DNA of 64,000 nucleotides from Chloroflexota bacterium (GTDB lineage: Bacteria; Chloroflexota; Anaerolineae; Promineifilales; Promineifilaceae), in assembly GCA_017993775.1 (NCBI GenBank), contig JAGOMA010000015.1:1-64000 (forward strand), given 5' to 3'. This document shows positions 1 to 8,471 of the stretch, one piece after another. Position numbers and translations under genes: made by a program. The notes under the pieces are model-generated. The model searched no databases and had not been told where the DNA came from. It was given only the letters and a program-made list of their open reading frames with translations. The first letter of the stretch is position 1, and every line of letters starts with the position of its first letter.

Positions 1-2
1 CC

Positions 3-575
3 GACTCCGCGCTGACCCCGATAGGCCACGAAGAATCCCGCCTGATATCCAACGCGTTATCACAGCCACCCGACCTGTTTGTGCTTTCGCCTTTCTTGCG
101 CGCCCGGCAAACGGCCGTGCCCACACTGGACCAATATCCCCACACCTCCGTAGAAACCTGGCCGGTACAGGAATATGTCTACCTCTCGCCCGCCCAATAC
201 AAAGATACCACCGGCACCGAGCGCTGGCCTTTAGCCGCCGCTTATTGGGAGCGTAACGACCCTCGCTACAAAAGCAGCCAAGAATCTGAATCGTTTGCCG
301 AATTAATGGCCCGAACTACGGCCGTTCAGGCCCAATTTCAGGCTCGCCAGGAAGAGTTTATCGTTGTCTTCAGCCATGGATTGTTTATCCGCGCTTTGCT
401 GCTCACACTTCTCCAGGGTTACGCCGATCCAACCCAGGAGTTTATGGCGCGTTACGCCTACTTTATCCAGGCCGTACAAATGCCCAACGGCGCCATTCTC
501 AAAGTTAACTTCACCGCCGACGGCCGTTCTACCTTCTCTGGCTTCGATACCCGCCACCTGACCACCAGATCATAA
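3..575 (+). CDS. Histidine phosphatase family protein (phosphoglycerate-mutase-like), 5'-partial
   Basis: The reading frame is open to the left edge, so the N-terminus with the family's RHG catalytic motif lies outside the window. Visible are the LTPIGHEE segment, which in this family precedes the substrate pocket, the SPFLRARQTA motif, and FSHGLFIRALL near residue 120 of the visible part, which supplies the second catalytic histidine. Members are cytosolic phosphomonoesterases acting on sugar phosphates, phosphoglycerate or cobalamin/phosphohistidine substrates; the substrate cannot be told from this fragment. A GTG at 81 could be read as a start, but the conserved sequence continues upstream of it. 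The next gene starts 13 bp downstream on the same strand. Confidence 0.85.
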   Translation, partial: DSALTPIGHEESRLISNALSQPPDLFVLSPFLRARQTAVPTLDQYPHTSVETWPVQEYVYLSPAQYKDTTGTERWPLAAAYWERNDPRYKSSQESESFAELMARTTAVQAQFQARQEEFIVVFSHGLFIRALLLTLLQGYADPTQEFMARYAYFIQAVQMPNGAILKVNFTADGRSTFSGFDTRHLTTRS

Positions 576-587
576 GACCATCTGACA

Positions 588-3446
588 ATGTCCTACGGAA
601 CCCTTACCTTCACGCTCGCTGGCGGCCCAACGGCCGTCATCGAACTGGCCGCGCCCGATGTCATCCTCGGCCGTTCTGGCGAAGCCGATGTGCAGCTAGG
701 CGACGAACTGGTCTCCAAACGCCACCTGCGTCTGACCGTGAACCAACACGGTGTCTGGCTGATGGATCTGGGCGCGACAAATGGCACATTCCTGGCCGGA
801 AAACGACTGCCGCCCAATCAATCCGTCCCGTGGCCGTCTGGGCAGCCGCTGCTGCTCGGCGATACAACCGTAACGTTTTCCCCGGCTCCGGCTATTTTTG
901 CCGACGAGACCTGGAGCGACCAGCCCGCTTACGAACCGCCGCTGCCGACCCTGTATGAAGCTGCATCGCCAGCGGGATGGCGACGGCCGTCAGTCATCCT
1001 TGTTTCGCTGCTTCTAGCCCTGGCGCTGTGTCTGTTGGGCATGATTGGCGTGTGGTGGTTCTCCCAGCGGGCAGCGGCCAACGAGGCCGCCGCAACGCCG
1101 GTTCTGCTGCCGCCTACGCAGGCTGTGGCCCTGGCCGCCTGCCAACAACCGCCGATTACGGCCGTCTCCCTCATCGGCGGCGCACCGGCCGACACAACCG
1201 CCAACCCGCTGCTGCCCTCTTTCCCGCTGCTGGAGCTGCCCTTCCCGTATGATGGCGGCAACGAGAATTTTGGCGGAGACACGGCCGTTTTCCTCAAAGC
1301 CATCCAACGCGCCCAGTCCGGCGGCCGGGTCAACAGCTTCTTCGATCATCTCTACCCGTTGTACCCCGCGCCCCAAGACCCCGGCGTCGTCGCCGGGCGC
1401 GAACCCGCCGAGCTGCCGGTAGGGCGCGGGCTGCTGCCGTTCACCGGCCAACTCAACGCCGAGGACAGCTACAGCGGCCACCCCGGGTTCGACTTTTCCA
1501 CTTTCGTCCCGCGCCAACCTTCCACACCCGTTTTTGCCGCCGCCGACGGCGTCGTTGCCGAAGCAGGCACAGATCCGTCTTCCGGCGCGTTGTTTGTCAA
1601 ATTGATTCATGCCGTGCCGGAGTTAGGCAATCTGGAAACGATTTACTGGCATCTACACCCGGATGGCTTTTTTGCCGCCACGCAGGGTTTGGTAGGACAG
1701 TTTGTCTCGGCGGGCACGCGGTTGGGCACAATGGGCAACACGGGTTGGAGCACCGGCCATCATTTGCATTTTGAAGTGCGCCTGGATCAGAACGGCGACG
1801 GCCGTTTCACCTCCGACGAAACCATCGACCCCTTTGGCTTTCTCCCCAGCCCCACATATCCCTCAGACCCGTGGGCCGAAGCCGTGCAGTTTGTCGATGC
1901 GCGCGGCGACACCTACAACCACGCCGGCAGTCGCAGCCTCTACCTGTGGCGGCACCCCCTCGGCCTGACCGCCCCAATCCCCGACAACGGCGGCGGGCAA
2001 ATCAACCGGCCAACGGCCGTCGGTGATGACGCAGCGCCGGCCGGATTGTGCGCCGAGCCAGGCAGTTTGCCGCCCGGCGGCCATCTCACCTTCGCCTGGT
2101 CGCCCGACCCGCCCTTCACCCACGAATGGGTCGGCACAGGCAATGGCTGCGTCCTGGCCGTCACCGACGCCGCCGGAAATCAGGTCACGCAGTTCAGCGC
2201 GCCCCTGACAGTAGAAATCCCGCTGGCCGCCGCCGATCTGAGTAACGTCGATTCCGACACGCTGGCGATTTACTGGCGCGATGCCGACAGCGAGACGTGG
2301 CGGCCGCTGCCCACCTTTATCGACGAGACCAATGGGCTGGCCATCGCCGCCACCGATCGTCCCGGCCAGTGCGCTTTGCTCGGCCGGCCGCTGCGCGATG
2401 TAGTCCCGCCCACATCCAGCATTCAGGTGGAAGGACCGCAGGGCATTGACGGAGCCTGGTATGATCGGGTGACCGTGTCGGTGAGCAGCGAGGATCCCGG
2501 CGGCGTCGCTTTAATCGAGTACAGCCTGGATGCCGGCGCGACGTGGCAGCCATATACCGGGCCGTTTGTGTTGGAAGCCAATGGCGCGTTGCCGGACTTG
2601 CCGGTAGAGTTGGTGGAGAGTTTTGGCGGGACAAACGGCCGTTTCCTTGTCCTGGTATCGGCTACGGATAATGCCGGAAATTTTGAAGACCCACCAGCGG
2701 CGCGAGCCTTTGTGATTGATCCGTCTAAAAGCTTGCTGGCGCCCGAAGAGACGAGGACGCTGACGCCAACCGGCACACCCACGCTGCCCGGCGGCGCAGC
2801 TTGCACGCCGACCATCACTGTAACGGCCGAATTTGGCGTCAATGTGCGGCGCGGGCCGGGTGTGGCGTATCCCATTGTCACAACGCTGCCGCAGGGGCAA
2901 ACGGCCGTGATCAACGGCCGTAACACCACCGGCAGTTGGTGGCGCATTGCCCTGGAAAGGGCTGGCGGCCCGGAATTTTGGGTGTCCGACGATGTGGTAG
3001 AGACGCAATGCACGGATGGGGTAACGGCCGTGCCAACGCCCCCGCCGCCTACCGCCACGCCTACCCAAACGCCAACGGCCACGTCGACGCAAACCCCCAC
3101 GCCCACAGCGACGCCCACTCTCACCGTCACCCTCAACCCCGATGTGCGGCCGCCTGTCGTGTCCATCGCCTTTACCCCCGCTCGCCCTGCCGCCGGCGAC
3201 GCCATCACCTTTACCGCTCGCGCCGAAGACAACGAAGCCGTTGCCCGTATCGAAATCTGGCTGCAAAGCCCGTCGCAAACAGACCTGGTGCGGGTGCAAA
3301 CCTGCCTGGAAACGACCATTTGCCAGTACGTCGGCGGCCCCTATGCGGCCGGCGAACTGCGCTACCGCGCCTACGCCTGGGACCTGGCCGACAATCAGGA
3401 CGCCACCCCCGTCACCAGCGTAACCATTCAACCCGTTCTGCAATAG
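588..3446 (+). CDS. FHA domain - transmembrane - M23 peptidase - SH3b protein
   Basis: 952 residues in an unusual order. Residues 1-95 are an FHA phosphothreonine-binding domain (GRSGEADVQL, VSKRH, GATNGTF). A hydrophobic helix at about 133-157 would place the FHA domain in the cytoplasm and the rest outside. Residues about 290-420 are an M23/LytM metallopeptidase with both zinc-ligand motifs intact: H-P-G-F-D near 297 and HLHFE near 391. After Ig-like regions comes an SH3b domain at about 745-805 (VNVRRGPGVAYP). A Thr/Pro-rich linker then leads to a final Ig-like domain. M23 enzymes cut peptidoglycan cross-links, and SH3b domains often bind wall. I infer a wall-remodelling protein whose cytoplasmic end reads Ser/Thr phosphorylation; no partner kinase is adjacent. 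ATG at 588 follows the preceding gene by 13 bp. Confidence 0.85.
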   Translation: MSYGTLTFTLAGGPTAVIELAAPDVILGRSGEADVQLGDELVSKRHLRLTVNQHGVWLMDLGATNGTFLAGKRLPPNQSVPWPSGQPLLLGDTTVTFSPAPAIFADETWSDQPAYEPPLPTLYEAASPAGWRRPSVILVSLLLALALCLLGMIGVWWFSQRAAANEAAATPVLLPPTQAVALAACQQPPITAVSLIGGAPADTTANPLLPSFPLLELPFPYDGGNENFGGDTAVFLKAIQRAQSGGRVNSFFDHLYPLYPAPQDPGVVAGREPAELPVGRGLLPFTGQLNAEDSYSGHPGFDFSTFVPRQPSTPVFAAADGVVAEAGTDPSSGALFVKLIHAVPELGNLETIYWHLHPDGFFAATQGLVGQFVSAGTRLGTMGNTGWSTGHHLHFEVRLDQNGDGRFTSDETIDPFGFLPSPTYPSDPWAEAVQFVDARGDTYNHAGSRSLYLWRHPLGLTAPIPDNGGGQINRPTAVGDDAAPAGLCAEPGSLPPGGHLTFAWSPDPPFTHEWVGTGNGCVLAVTDAAGNQVTQFSAPLTVEIPLAAADLSNVDSDTLAIYWRDADSETWRPLPTFIDETNGLAIAATDRPGQCALLGRPLRDVVPPTSSIQVEGPQGIDGAWYDRVTVSVSSEDPGGVALIEYSLDAGATWQPYTGPFVLEANGALPDLPVELVESFGGTNGRFLVLVSATDNAGNFEDPPAARAFVIDPSKSLLAPEETRTLTPTGTPTLPGGAACTPTITVTAEFGVNVRRGPGVAYPIVTTLPQGQTAVINGRNTTGSWWRIALERAGGPEFWVSDDVVETQCTDGVTAVPTPPPPTATPTQTPTATSTQTPTPTATPTLTVTLNPDVRPPVVSIAFTPARPAAGDAITFTARAEDNEAVARIEIWLQSPSQTDLVRVQTCLETTICQYVGGPYAAGELRYRAYAWDLADNQDATPVTSVTIQPVLQ

Positions 3447-3474
3447 CTCTGCAATTGAACCGATGAACGTCGGG

Positions 3475-3510
3475 CAACAAAAAACACGGGCTTTCCCCGT
3501 GTTTTTGTTG
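3475..3510 (+). terminator. Intrinsic terminator after the FHA/M23 gene
   Basis: A stem CAACAAAAAACACGGG pairs with CCCGTGTTTTTGTTG around a short CTTT loop. A/T-rich sequence on both outer arms would let it work in both directions between the plus-strand gene ending at 3446 and the minus-strand gene ending at 3775. Confidence 0.8.
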
Positions 3511-3534
3511 CAAAGTAACCGCCTGAAAATGCGC

Positions 3535-3567
3535 AGATGGGACCAATCTCCAAGATTGGTCCCATCT
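3535..3567. repeat. Intergenic hairpin, family I
   Basis: A perfect 15-bp inverted repeat (AGATGGGACCAATCT, 3-nt loop, AGATTGGTCCCATCT). It belongs to a family also found at 5216, 6518, 13082, 14924, 21522 and 50607. There is no T-run directly after the stem. The remaining 207 bp before 3775 contain short GC hairpins (ACCGCGGT around 3647) and nothing that I read as a gene. Confidence 0.85.
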
Positions 3568-3774
3568 AAAAAGCGCTACCTTATTTTTGTATGCTAAATG
3601 TGCTTTGTTACAAAAATATTATCAAGTTTGTTCCTGGAATTTGTAACCGCGGTATCCTACCGCGCTCCGAGAAATACGCGGTAAGGCTGCCACAGCTACG
3701 AGGCGTAAATTTCAAAAATCTTGCCTTACAAAGCAAACAGTACTATGTCAGATAGACGCTGTTTTTCAAGCAGG

Positions 3775-5178
3775 CTAATGCCCACCACCGCCGCGCGCCA
3801 GTCCGGCCGCCATCGTTTCTTCTCGACCGGGAGTGATTCGTTTAACAGCCAATCCCAGCAGCAAGGCCATCAAAATACCGCCAGAGAGGAAGGGCGAACG
3901 CGGCCCAAGCGCCTGGAACAAAACCCCGCCAATCAGGGGCGCGAGCGCGTTAGCTGCACTGAGAAACGAAGAGGAAATACCCAAAATCCCACCCACTTCC
4001 TGAGGTTCCACTCGTTTGGTGATGAGACTGTTGATGGTCGGCTGCAAAACGCCGCCGCCGATGGCAATGGGAACCATAGTTATTAGAATCCAGGCCAACC
4101 CCAGCCAGCCAGTATTCGATCCGTCTGGCAGGCTGACGCCGACATTTTGGGTGGGCGGCGTTTCGCCCACAGCCTGACGGCCGCCGCTCAATTCTTCTTG
4201 CAGAGCGGCCTGGGAATAGCCGGGCAGCGGCTGCCGAGGGGTGAACGAGAAAGCTGTCAGCCCAATGGCCAGCAGCGCCAGCCCGCCATAAATCAGCCGC
4301 CGGTCGCCAAACCGTCGGCTCCATTTGCCAATGTAATACCCCTGTACCGCCACCACGATAAAGCCCACATATACAAAGATGATCGCATTGCGCGAGGCGT
4401 TAAAGCCCTGGTTAGAAAGGGTGAACAGCGAGAGAAGCTGTTCAAAACCGCCAAAGGCCAGTTGCTGGGCGAAGATAAGGATGAGCAAAATGCCGACGGC
4501 CGGATTTTTGAGCGCCTTGAGCAAAGCGTTGACGGACAGGGTTTCCAGATTTTGTCGCTTGCCGCGCTCTTCAGCGGGCAGGGTTTCTTGGAACCAGAAG
4601 CTGGTGAGCAGAACGGAGAGCAGCGAGAACCCGGCGGCGACAAAGGCGGGTACGCGATAATCGTTGCCGCTGGCTGCCAGGGAAACAAAGGCAATTACCG
4701 GCCCCACAATGAAGCCCAGTCCAAAGGCCGCGCCAATCAGACCCAGGCCCTGGGTGCGGGTTTTTTCGGTGGTGCTGTCGGTGATGGCTGCCTGGGCGGT
4801 GGAGATGTTGGCCCCGGAGATGCCGTCGATGATGCGGGCCAGGAAGAGCAGGATGATGGAATTGGCGAAACCCAGGACGATGAAGCCGATGAAGGTGCCG
4901 ATTTGGGAGATGACGAGGACGGGTTTACGGCCGTATCTATCCGATAACCGCCCTAAAACCGGCGCGCCAATCACCTGCATGATCGGGTACGCGGCCCCCA
5001 ATACCCCAATGACTGCGGGAGATACGCCGAACGAGGCGGCGTACAGCGGCAGCAGCGGAATAATAATGGTCAGGCCCAGTAAATCGATCAATACAATGAT
5101 AAAAATGGGCAGGATGCGCTTGAAATCAAGCTTTTCATCAGCCCCGGGAGCGATTTGATTCTCTGTTTCTGTAGTCAT
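3775..5178 (-). CDS. MFS transporter, TetA/drug-efflux-like
   Basis: 467 residues with about twelve hydrophobic segments. The signature loop between helices 2 and 3, GRLSDRYGRKPVL, marks the major facilitator superfamily, and the overall pattern (PLLPLYAASFG, DGISGANISTAQA) resembles the TetA / multidrug proton-antiporter branch. The likely role is proton-coupled export of a small molecule from the cytoplasm; the substrate cannot be inferred. A long loop of about 55 residues near 315-365 separates two late helices. It is the last of three minus-strand genes (PadR regulator, small membrane protein, transporter), so control by the PadR protein is plausible. A family I hairpin lies just upstream of its start. 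Confidence 0.87.
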   Translation of the reverse strand: MTTETENQIAPGADEKLDFKRILPIFIIVLIDLLGLTIIIPLLPLYAASFGVSPAVIGVLGAAYPIMQVIGAPVLGRLSDRYGRKPVLVISQIGTFIGFIVLGFANSIILLFLARIIDGISGANISTAQAAITDSTTEKTRTQGLGLIGAAFGLGFIVGPVIAFVSLAASGNDYRVPAFVAAGFSLLSVLLTSFWFQETLPAEERGKRQNLETLSVNALLKALKNPAVGILLILIFAQQLAFGGFEQLLSLFTLSNQGFNASRNAIIFVYVGFIVVAVQGYYIGKWSRRFGDRRLIYGGLALLAIGLTAFSFTPRQPLPGYSQAALQEELSGGRQAVGETPPTQNVGVSLPDGSNTGWLGLAWILITMVPIAIGGGVLQPTINSLITKRVEPQEVGGILGISSSFLSAANALAPLIGGVLFQALGPRSPFLSGGILMALLLGLAVKRITPGREETMAAGLARGGGGH

Positions 5179-5215
5179 TAGATTACCTGTCTTGCAGCAA
5201 TTAAATTTAAGTGAG

Positions 5216-5248
5216 AGATTGGACCAATCTCCCAGATTGGTCCAATCT
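5216..5248. repeat. Intergenic hairpin, family I
   Basis: Perfect 15-bp inverted repeat, AGATTGGACCAATCT - CCC - AGATTGGTCCAATCT, in the 91-bp gap between the small membrane-protein gene and the MFS gene. If these two are co-transcribed, the element lies inside the operon mRNA. Confidence 0.88.
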
Positions 5249-5269
5249 GACCTGACGGCAAACGTTTAC

Positions 5270-5716
5270 CTAAAATGGCAGCAGCGGTCGGAACCAGGGA
5301 GTGGCTGCCAAAACAGCGACCATTGCCAGGGTGAAGAAAATAGCCGCGCGTTGGAATTTGGCGCGATCAGTGGCTGCTTTTTTCGACAGCGAACGGCCGA
5401 CATGAGCGAAGGCCAGGGCGACAATCATGGTGAAAACATGCTCTACCAGCCAGAATCGGGTGTCTGGGTTGGCCATGGCCGCGCCGAAATCGGAAAAAGC
5501 GGCCGTGGTGATGGGGCTAAAGATCACATACAGCAGCAAACCCAGCAAGACCTGAATATCCATGCTCATGGTGAAATATAAACCCAGTTTGTTGTCTAGA
5601 GCAGTCCATTCTTTTTTGCCCACCCAGCCTAAAACTGCGCGGACAATTGCCGCGATGCCAATGATGAGCACCAGCCAGCGGGTGATATTGTGTAGACCAA
5701 GCACGATGGAATACAT
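5270..5716 (-). CDS. Small four-helix membrane protein, cytochrome-b-like family
   Basis: 148 residues with four predicted transmembrane helices and short loops. Conserved-looking polar residues sit inside helices: LHNITRWL near residue 8, EHVFTMIVALAFAHVGR near 92-108 (two histidines), and an invariant-looking DNKLGLY loop. Proteins of this length and pattern occur in Bacteroidota and Chloroflexota and are often labelled 'cytochrome B'. The histidines could bind heme, but that is inference. A good ribosome site (AAGGAG) precedes ATG at 5716. It sits between the PadR regulator and the MFS exporter on the same strand. Function unknown. Confidence 0.7.
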   Translation of the reverse strand: MYSIVLGLHNITRWLVLIIGIAAIVRAVLGWVGKKEWTALDNKLGLYFTMSMDIQVLLGLLLYVIFSPITTAAFSDFGAAMANPDTRFWLVEHVFTMIVALAFAHVGRSLSKKAATDRAKFQRAAIFFTLAMVAVLAATPWFRPLLPF

Positions 5717-5755
5717 ACCTGAAAACTCCTTGTTAATTTTGAAATGTATCTCTGC

Positions 5756-5815
5756 AGACCCTGAGGGTTTGCCCTTGAGAAGTTCGACTTTTAAGAACTC
5801 AAACCCTTAGGGTCT
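5756..5815. repeat. Intergenic hairpin element, family II (60 bp)
   Basis: Inverted arms AGACCCTGAGGGTTT and AAACCCTTAGGGTCT flank a 30-nt interior (5771-5800) that closely matches the interiors of the copies at 10334 and 63722. The interior conservation shows that this is a dispersed element, not just a chance stem. It lies between padR and the small membrane-protein gene. Confidence 0.85.
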
Positions 5816-5882
5816 TCCCGGCGATGCCTTAGTAGATACTTTGAAATATGATTTAGCTCACACCCTGAATACTGACGCGAGA

Positions 5883-6392
5883 TTAAGCCTGCTCAGTAAG
5901 GTGGTTGATAACATGATCTAACCAGTCTAGTTCAGACCGGAGGTGGACGACCTGGTGTTCAATCATCAATTGTAAAGAACCGGTGTGTACCGGCGCTTTT
6001 TCCGCGCGATCTAGCTCTGCGGCAAGCGCTTCGCGGCGTGTTTGCAGGAGGGTGATGGCTTCGGCGTGGGGCAGTTTGTCTAAAAAGGTGATGCCTGTAT
6101 CGCCAGGGAAGAGCGCGGGTAGGAAGGTGGATAGGTTTTCGCGCAGCAGCTCTAAAAACCGCGTTTCGCCGGCGGGCGTCAGGCTGTAGACTTGTCGCGT
6201 GGGGCGGTTGCCTTCGCGCTCTTCACTTGGGGTGATGAACCCATCTTTGGCCATTTTTTCCAGCAGGTAGTAGGCGGTCGATTTTTTGAGATCCACGCAG
6301 GTCTGCATGTAGCTATCAATGAATTCATGCAGTTGGTAGCCGTGCATTTCTTGCTGCTGTAGGAGACCGAGTAAAAGTAATTCGCGTTCCAT
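5883..6392 (-). CDS. PadR family transcriptional regulator
   Basis: 169 residues. The N-terminal winged helix (residues 1-75) shows the PadR pattern: LLGLLQQQEMHGYQL, then the recognition region KKSTAYYLLEKMAKDGFI and the wing with VYSLTPAGE. The C-terminal half is a helical PadR_C-like dimerisation region. PadR proteins are ligand-responsive repressors, usually of an adjacent efflux or stress gene; here the downstream same-strand genes are a small membrane protein and an MFS transporter. A consensus promoter overlapped by inverted repeats lies directly upstream, which fits autoregulation. The ribosome site before ATG is weak (CAGGGT). Confidence 0.88.
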   Translation of the reverse strand: MERELLLLGLLQQQEMHGYQLHEFIDSYMQTCVDLKKSTAYYLLEKMAKDGFITPSEEREGNRPTRQVYSLTPAGETRFLELLRENLSTFLPALFPGDTGITFLDKLPHAEAITLLQTRREALAAELDRAEKAPVHTGSLQLMIEHQVVHLRSELDWLDHVINHLTEQA

Positions 6393-6409
6393 TTTGACCC
6401 TGTATTATA

Positions 6410-6471
6410 AATCTGAATAGTCAGATTTGACTAATCAGGTTTGATTATAGTGATATTTGAGTTGAAGTCAA
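6410..6471 (-). promoter_or_regulatory. padR promoter with overlapping palindromic operator
   Basis: On the minus strand, TTGACT (6471-6466) is separated by 16 bp from a perfect TATAAT (6449-6444). Just downstream, across the expected transcription start, are two interleaved perfect inverted repeats: AATCTGA-ATAG-TCAGATT (6410-6427) and TAGTCA-GATT-TGACTA (6418-6433). The position suggests PadR binding and autorepression; the binding itself is inferred. Confidence 0.72.
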
Positions 6472-6517
6472 GAGGTTGTTTGGCGCGGGTTGACGCGGAA
6501 TGAACTGTGGTGTCTTC

Positions 6518-6550
6518 AGAGTGGACCAATCTTGGAGATTGGTCCACTCT
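6518..6550. repeat. Intergenic hairpin, family I
   Basis: Perfect 15-bp arms AGAGTGGACCAATCT and AGATTGGTCCACTCT with loop TGG. It lies between the end of the histidine-kinase gene and the padR promoter. The outer base pairs differ from other copies but remain complementary, a compensatory change that argues for selection on the folded form. Confidence 0.87.
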
Positions 6551-6574
6551 TGCCATGTTTAAGCAGCAGAATCT

Positions 6575-7714
6575 TTAGAGGGGGAGGGAGATGGTGAATT
6601 GGGCGCCCTGGCCGGGGGCGCTGGTAACGTCGATCTGGCCGTGGTGGGCTTCGATGAGTTGTTTGGCGATGGCTAATCCCAGCCCGCCGCCGATGCCGTC
6701 GGCGCGGGTGCGGGCGCTGTTGCCGCGCCAGAAGCGGTTGAAGATGTAGGGCAGGTCTTTGGTGGGGATGCCTTCGCCGGTGTCGGCGACGATGAGGTGA
6801 ATGTGGTTGGGTTGGCGCACGGCCGTTAACCGAATTTCGCCTCCTGCCGGTGTATGCCTCAGGGCATTGGCCACCAGATTACCGAGTACCTGATCCAAAC
6901 GACCGGCGTCGGCCATGATTGTCAGGTCGGCGGGTTGGCCGTCAAACGAAACTTCCAGAGCAATTTGGGCAGCTTCAGCCTGACCGCTGAAGCTGGTTTG
7001 AACATCGGTTAGCAGTTCGGTAAGGTCGACAGGTTCAAGGCGCAGGGGAAGCTGCCCGGCTTCGGCCTGCGAGAGGGTGTGCAGGTCATTTACCAGACGG
7101 GCGAGGGTGTGGGTTTCTTCGAGGGTCGCCTCGATATGATCGACCGTTGGTTCGTAGACGCCGTCGAGCAATCCTTCCAGGTTGCCCTGGATGATGTGCA
7201 AGGGGGTGCGCAGTTCGTGGGCCACGTCGGCGGTGAGGTTGCGGCGCTGCTGGTCGGCGCGTTCTAGTTCGGCGGTCATGCGGTTGAAGGAGCGGGTGAG
7301 TTGGGCGAATTGGTTGTGACGGCCGTTTTCCGTGACGCGCACCGTTAAGTCTCCCTCGGCCACTGCATCGGCGGCGGCCATCACTTCGGCCAGCGGCGTG
7401 GCGATGCTGCGGAAAGCGCGCCGGCCGATGCCCAAAGCCAGCATCGGCAAAACAAGCGCCAGACTGCACCCACTGAGCCAGACGAGAACGGCCGTTTCCC
7501 GGTACCCTCCTAGCCCGCGCACCAACAACATGGCCACAGCCGCCATCCCGGCCAGAATAAGCAGCGCCATAAGCCCAAAAACAAAGAATAACGAGAGGAA
7601 CAACCAGCCGCGTTTGCGCCGCCAGTGTGGCGGTCTGTGGCGTTTCCAGGGTGGCGGCCCTTGCCAGCCGGGGTCAGGGCTGTGCAGTTCGGGCCAGGGC
7701 GGCGGGTTTTTCAT
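6575..7714 (-). CDS. Sensor histidine kinase (two-component system)
   Basis: 379 residues. A basic, proline-rich N-terminus is followed by two membrane helices (about 35-58 and 75-97) with almost no external loop. Then come a HAMP domain (about 98-150), a HisKA domain with the phospho-acceptor in VAHELRTPL near residue 166, and an HATPase_c domain with VANALRHT (N box), ADTGEGIP (G1) and GGGLGLAIAKQLI (G2). The near-absence of a periplasmic sensor suggests sensing within the membrane or through a partner. Its start overlaps the response-regulator stop by one base, so the two are co-translated. The His-rich membrane protein upstream is a candidate partner. Confidence 0.93.
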   Translation of the reverse strand: MKNPPPWPELHSPDPGWQGPPPWKRHRPPHWRRKRGWLFLSLFFVFGLMALLILAGMAAVAMLLVRGLGGYRETAVLVWLSGCSLALVLPMLALGIGRRAFRSIATPLAEVMAAADAVAEGDLTVRVTENGRHNQFAQLTRSFNRMTAELERADQQRRNLTADVAHELRTPLHIIQGNLEGLLDGVYEPTVDHIEATLEETHTLARLVNDLHTLSQAEAGQLPLRLEPVDLTELLTDVQTSFSGQAEAAQIALEVSFDGQPADLTIMADAGRLDQVLGNLVANALRHTPAGGEIRLTAVRQPNHIHLIVADTGEGIPTKDLPYIFNRFWRGNSARTRADGIGGGLGLAIAKQLIEAHHGQIDVTSAPGQGAQFTISLPL

Positions 7715-8418
7715 CAGGCGCTCTCCGGGTCGTGCAACTCATCGTTGAAGCGGTAGCCGATGCCGTAGACAGTTTGGATATACAGCGGGTTTGCCGGATC
7801 AGGTTCGATTTTGCGGCGCAGATTTTTAACGTGGGCGTCGATGCTGCGATCAAAGCCATCGTGGGTGTGGCCGTGCAGTTCTTGCAGCAGACGTTGGCGG
7901 CTGAATGCCTGGCCGGAATTTTGCGCCAGCAGGGCCAGCAGGTTGAATTCGATGCGCGTCAGGTGCAGCGGTTCGTCGGCCAGGCTGGCGCGGTGCGCTT
8001 CCAGGTCTATTTGCAGATCGCCAATCTGGATGAGGCCGGGTTGGCGCAGGCCGCCTTTTACGCGGCGTAAGACGGCGCGCACGCGGGCCACCAGTTCACG
8101 CGGCGAGAAGGGTTTGGTAATGTAATCATCGGCGCCCAATTCCAGGCCGATGAGCCGATCGGTTTCTTCGATGCGCGCGGTGAGCATGATGATGGGCACG
8201 TCGGAGTCGCGGCGCAGGTGGCGGCAAACGTCTAGCCCATCCATGCCGGGCAGGTTGAGGTCGAGGACGACGAGATCGGGTTTGTCGGCGCGGGAAATGG
8301 CCAAAGCGGTGGGGCCGTTGACGGCCGTTAACACCCCATAACCGCTTCGTTCCAGATAATCGCGGGCCAGCTTGACAATTTTGGGTTCGTCATCGACGAT
8401 GAGAATGCGCTCGTTCAT
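7714..8418 (-). CDS. OmpR/PhoB family response regulator
   Basis: 234 residues from ATG at 8418. The receiver domain begins ILIVDDEPKI, has the phospho-acceptor Asp in LVVLDLNLPG and the conserved Lys in YITKPFSPREL. The C-terminal winged helix ends with VKNLRRKIEP and VYGIGYRF, typical of OmpR/PhoB. It partners the downstream histidine kinase (one-base overlap). The frame is also open upstream to an ATG at 8475 that overlaps the previous stop as ATGA, but those 19 extra residues do not look like receiver sequence, so 8418 is preferred; neither start has a strong ribosome site. Confidence 0.92.
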   Translation of the reverse strand: MNERILIVDDEPKIVKLARDYLERSGYGVLTAVNGPTALAISRADKPDLVVLDLNLPGMDGLDVCRHLRRDSDVPIIMLTARIEETDRLIGLELGADDYITKPFSPRELVARVRAVLRRVKGGLRQPGLIQIGDLQIDLEAHRASLADEPLHLTRIEFNLLALLAQNSGQAFSRQRLLQELHGHTHDGFDRSIDAHVKNLRRKIEPDPANPLYIQTVYGIGYRFNDELHDPESA

Positions 8419-8471
8419 GGGCGTGTAGTGTAACGCAAACAGGGTCCAGGTGAAACACTGGACCCTATCTG

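Noticed and set aside
3535..3567. Family I hairpins as ordinary terminators
   Set aside because: Copies lack a consistent T-run, share sequence rather than only structure, and two lie within probable operons.
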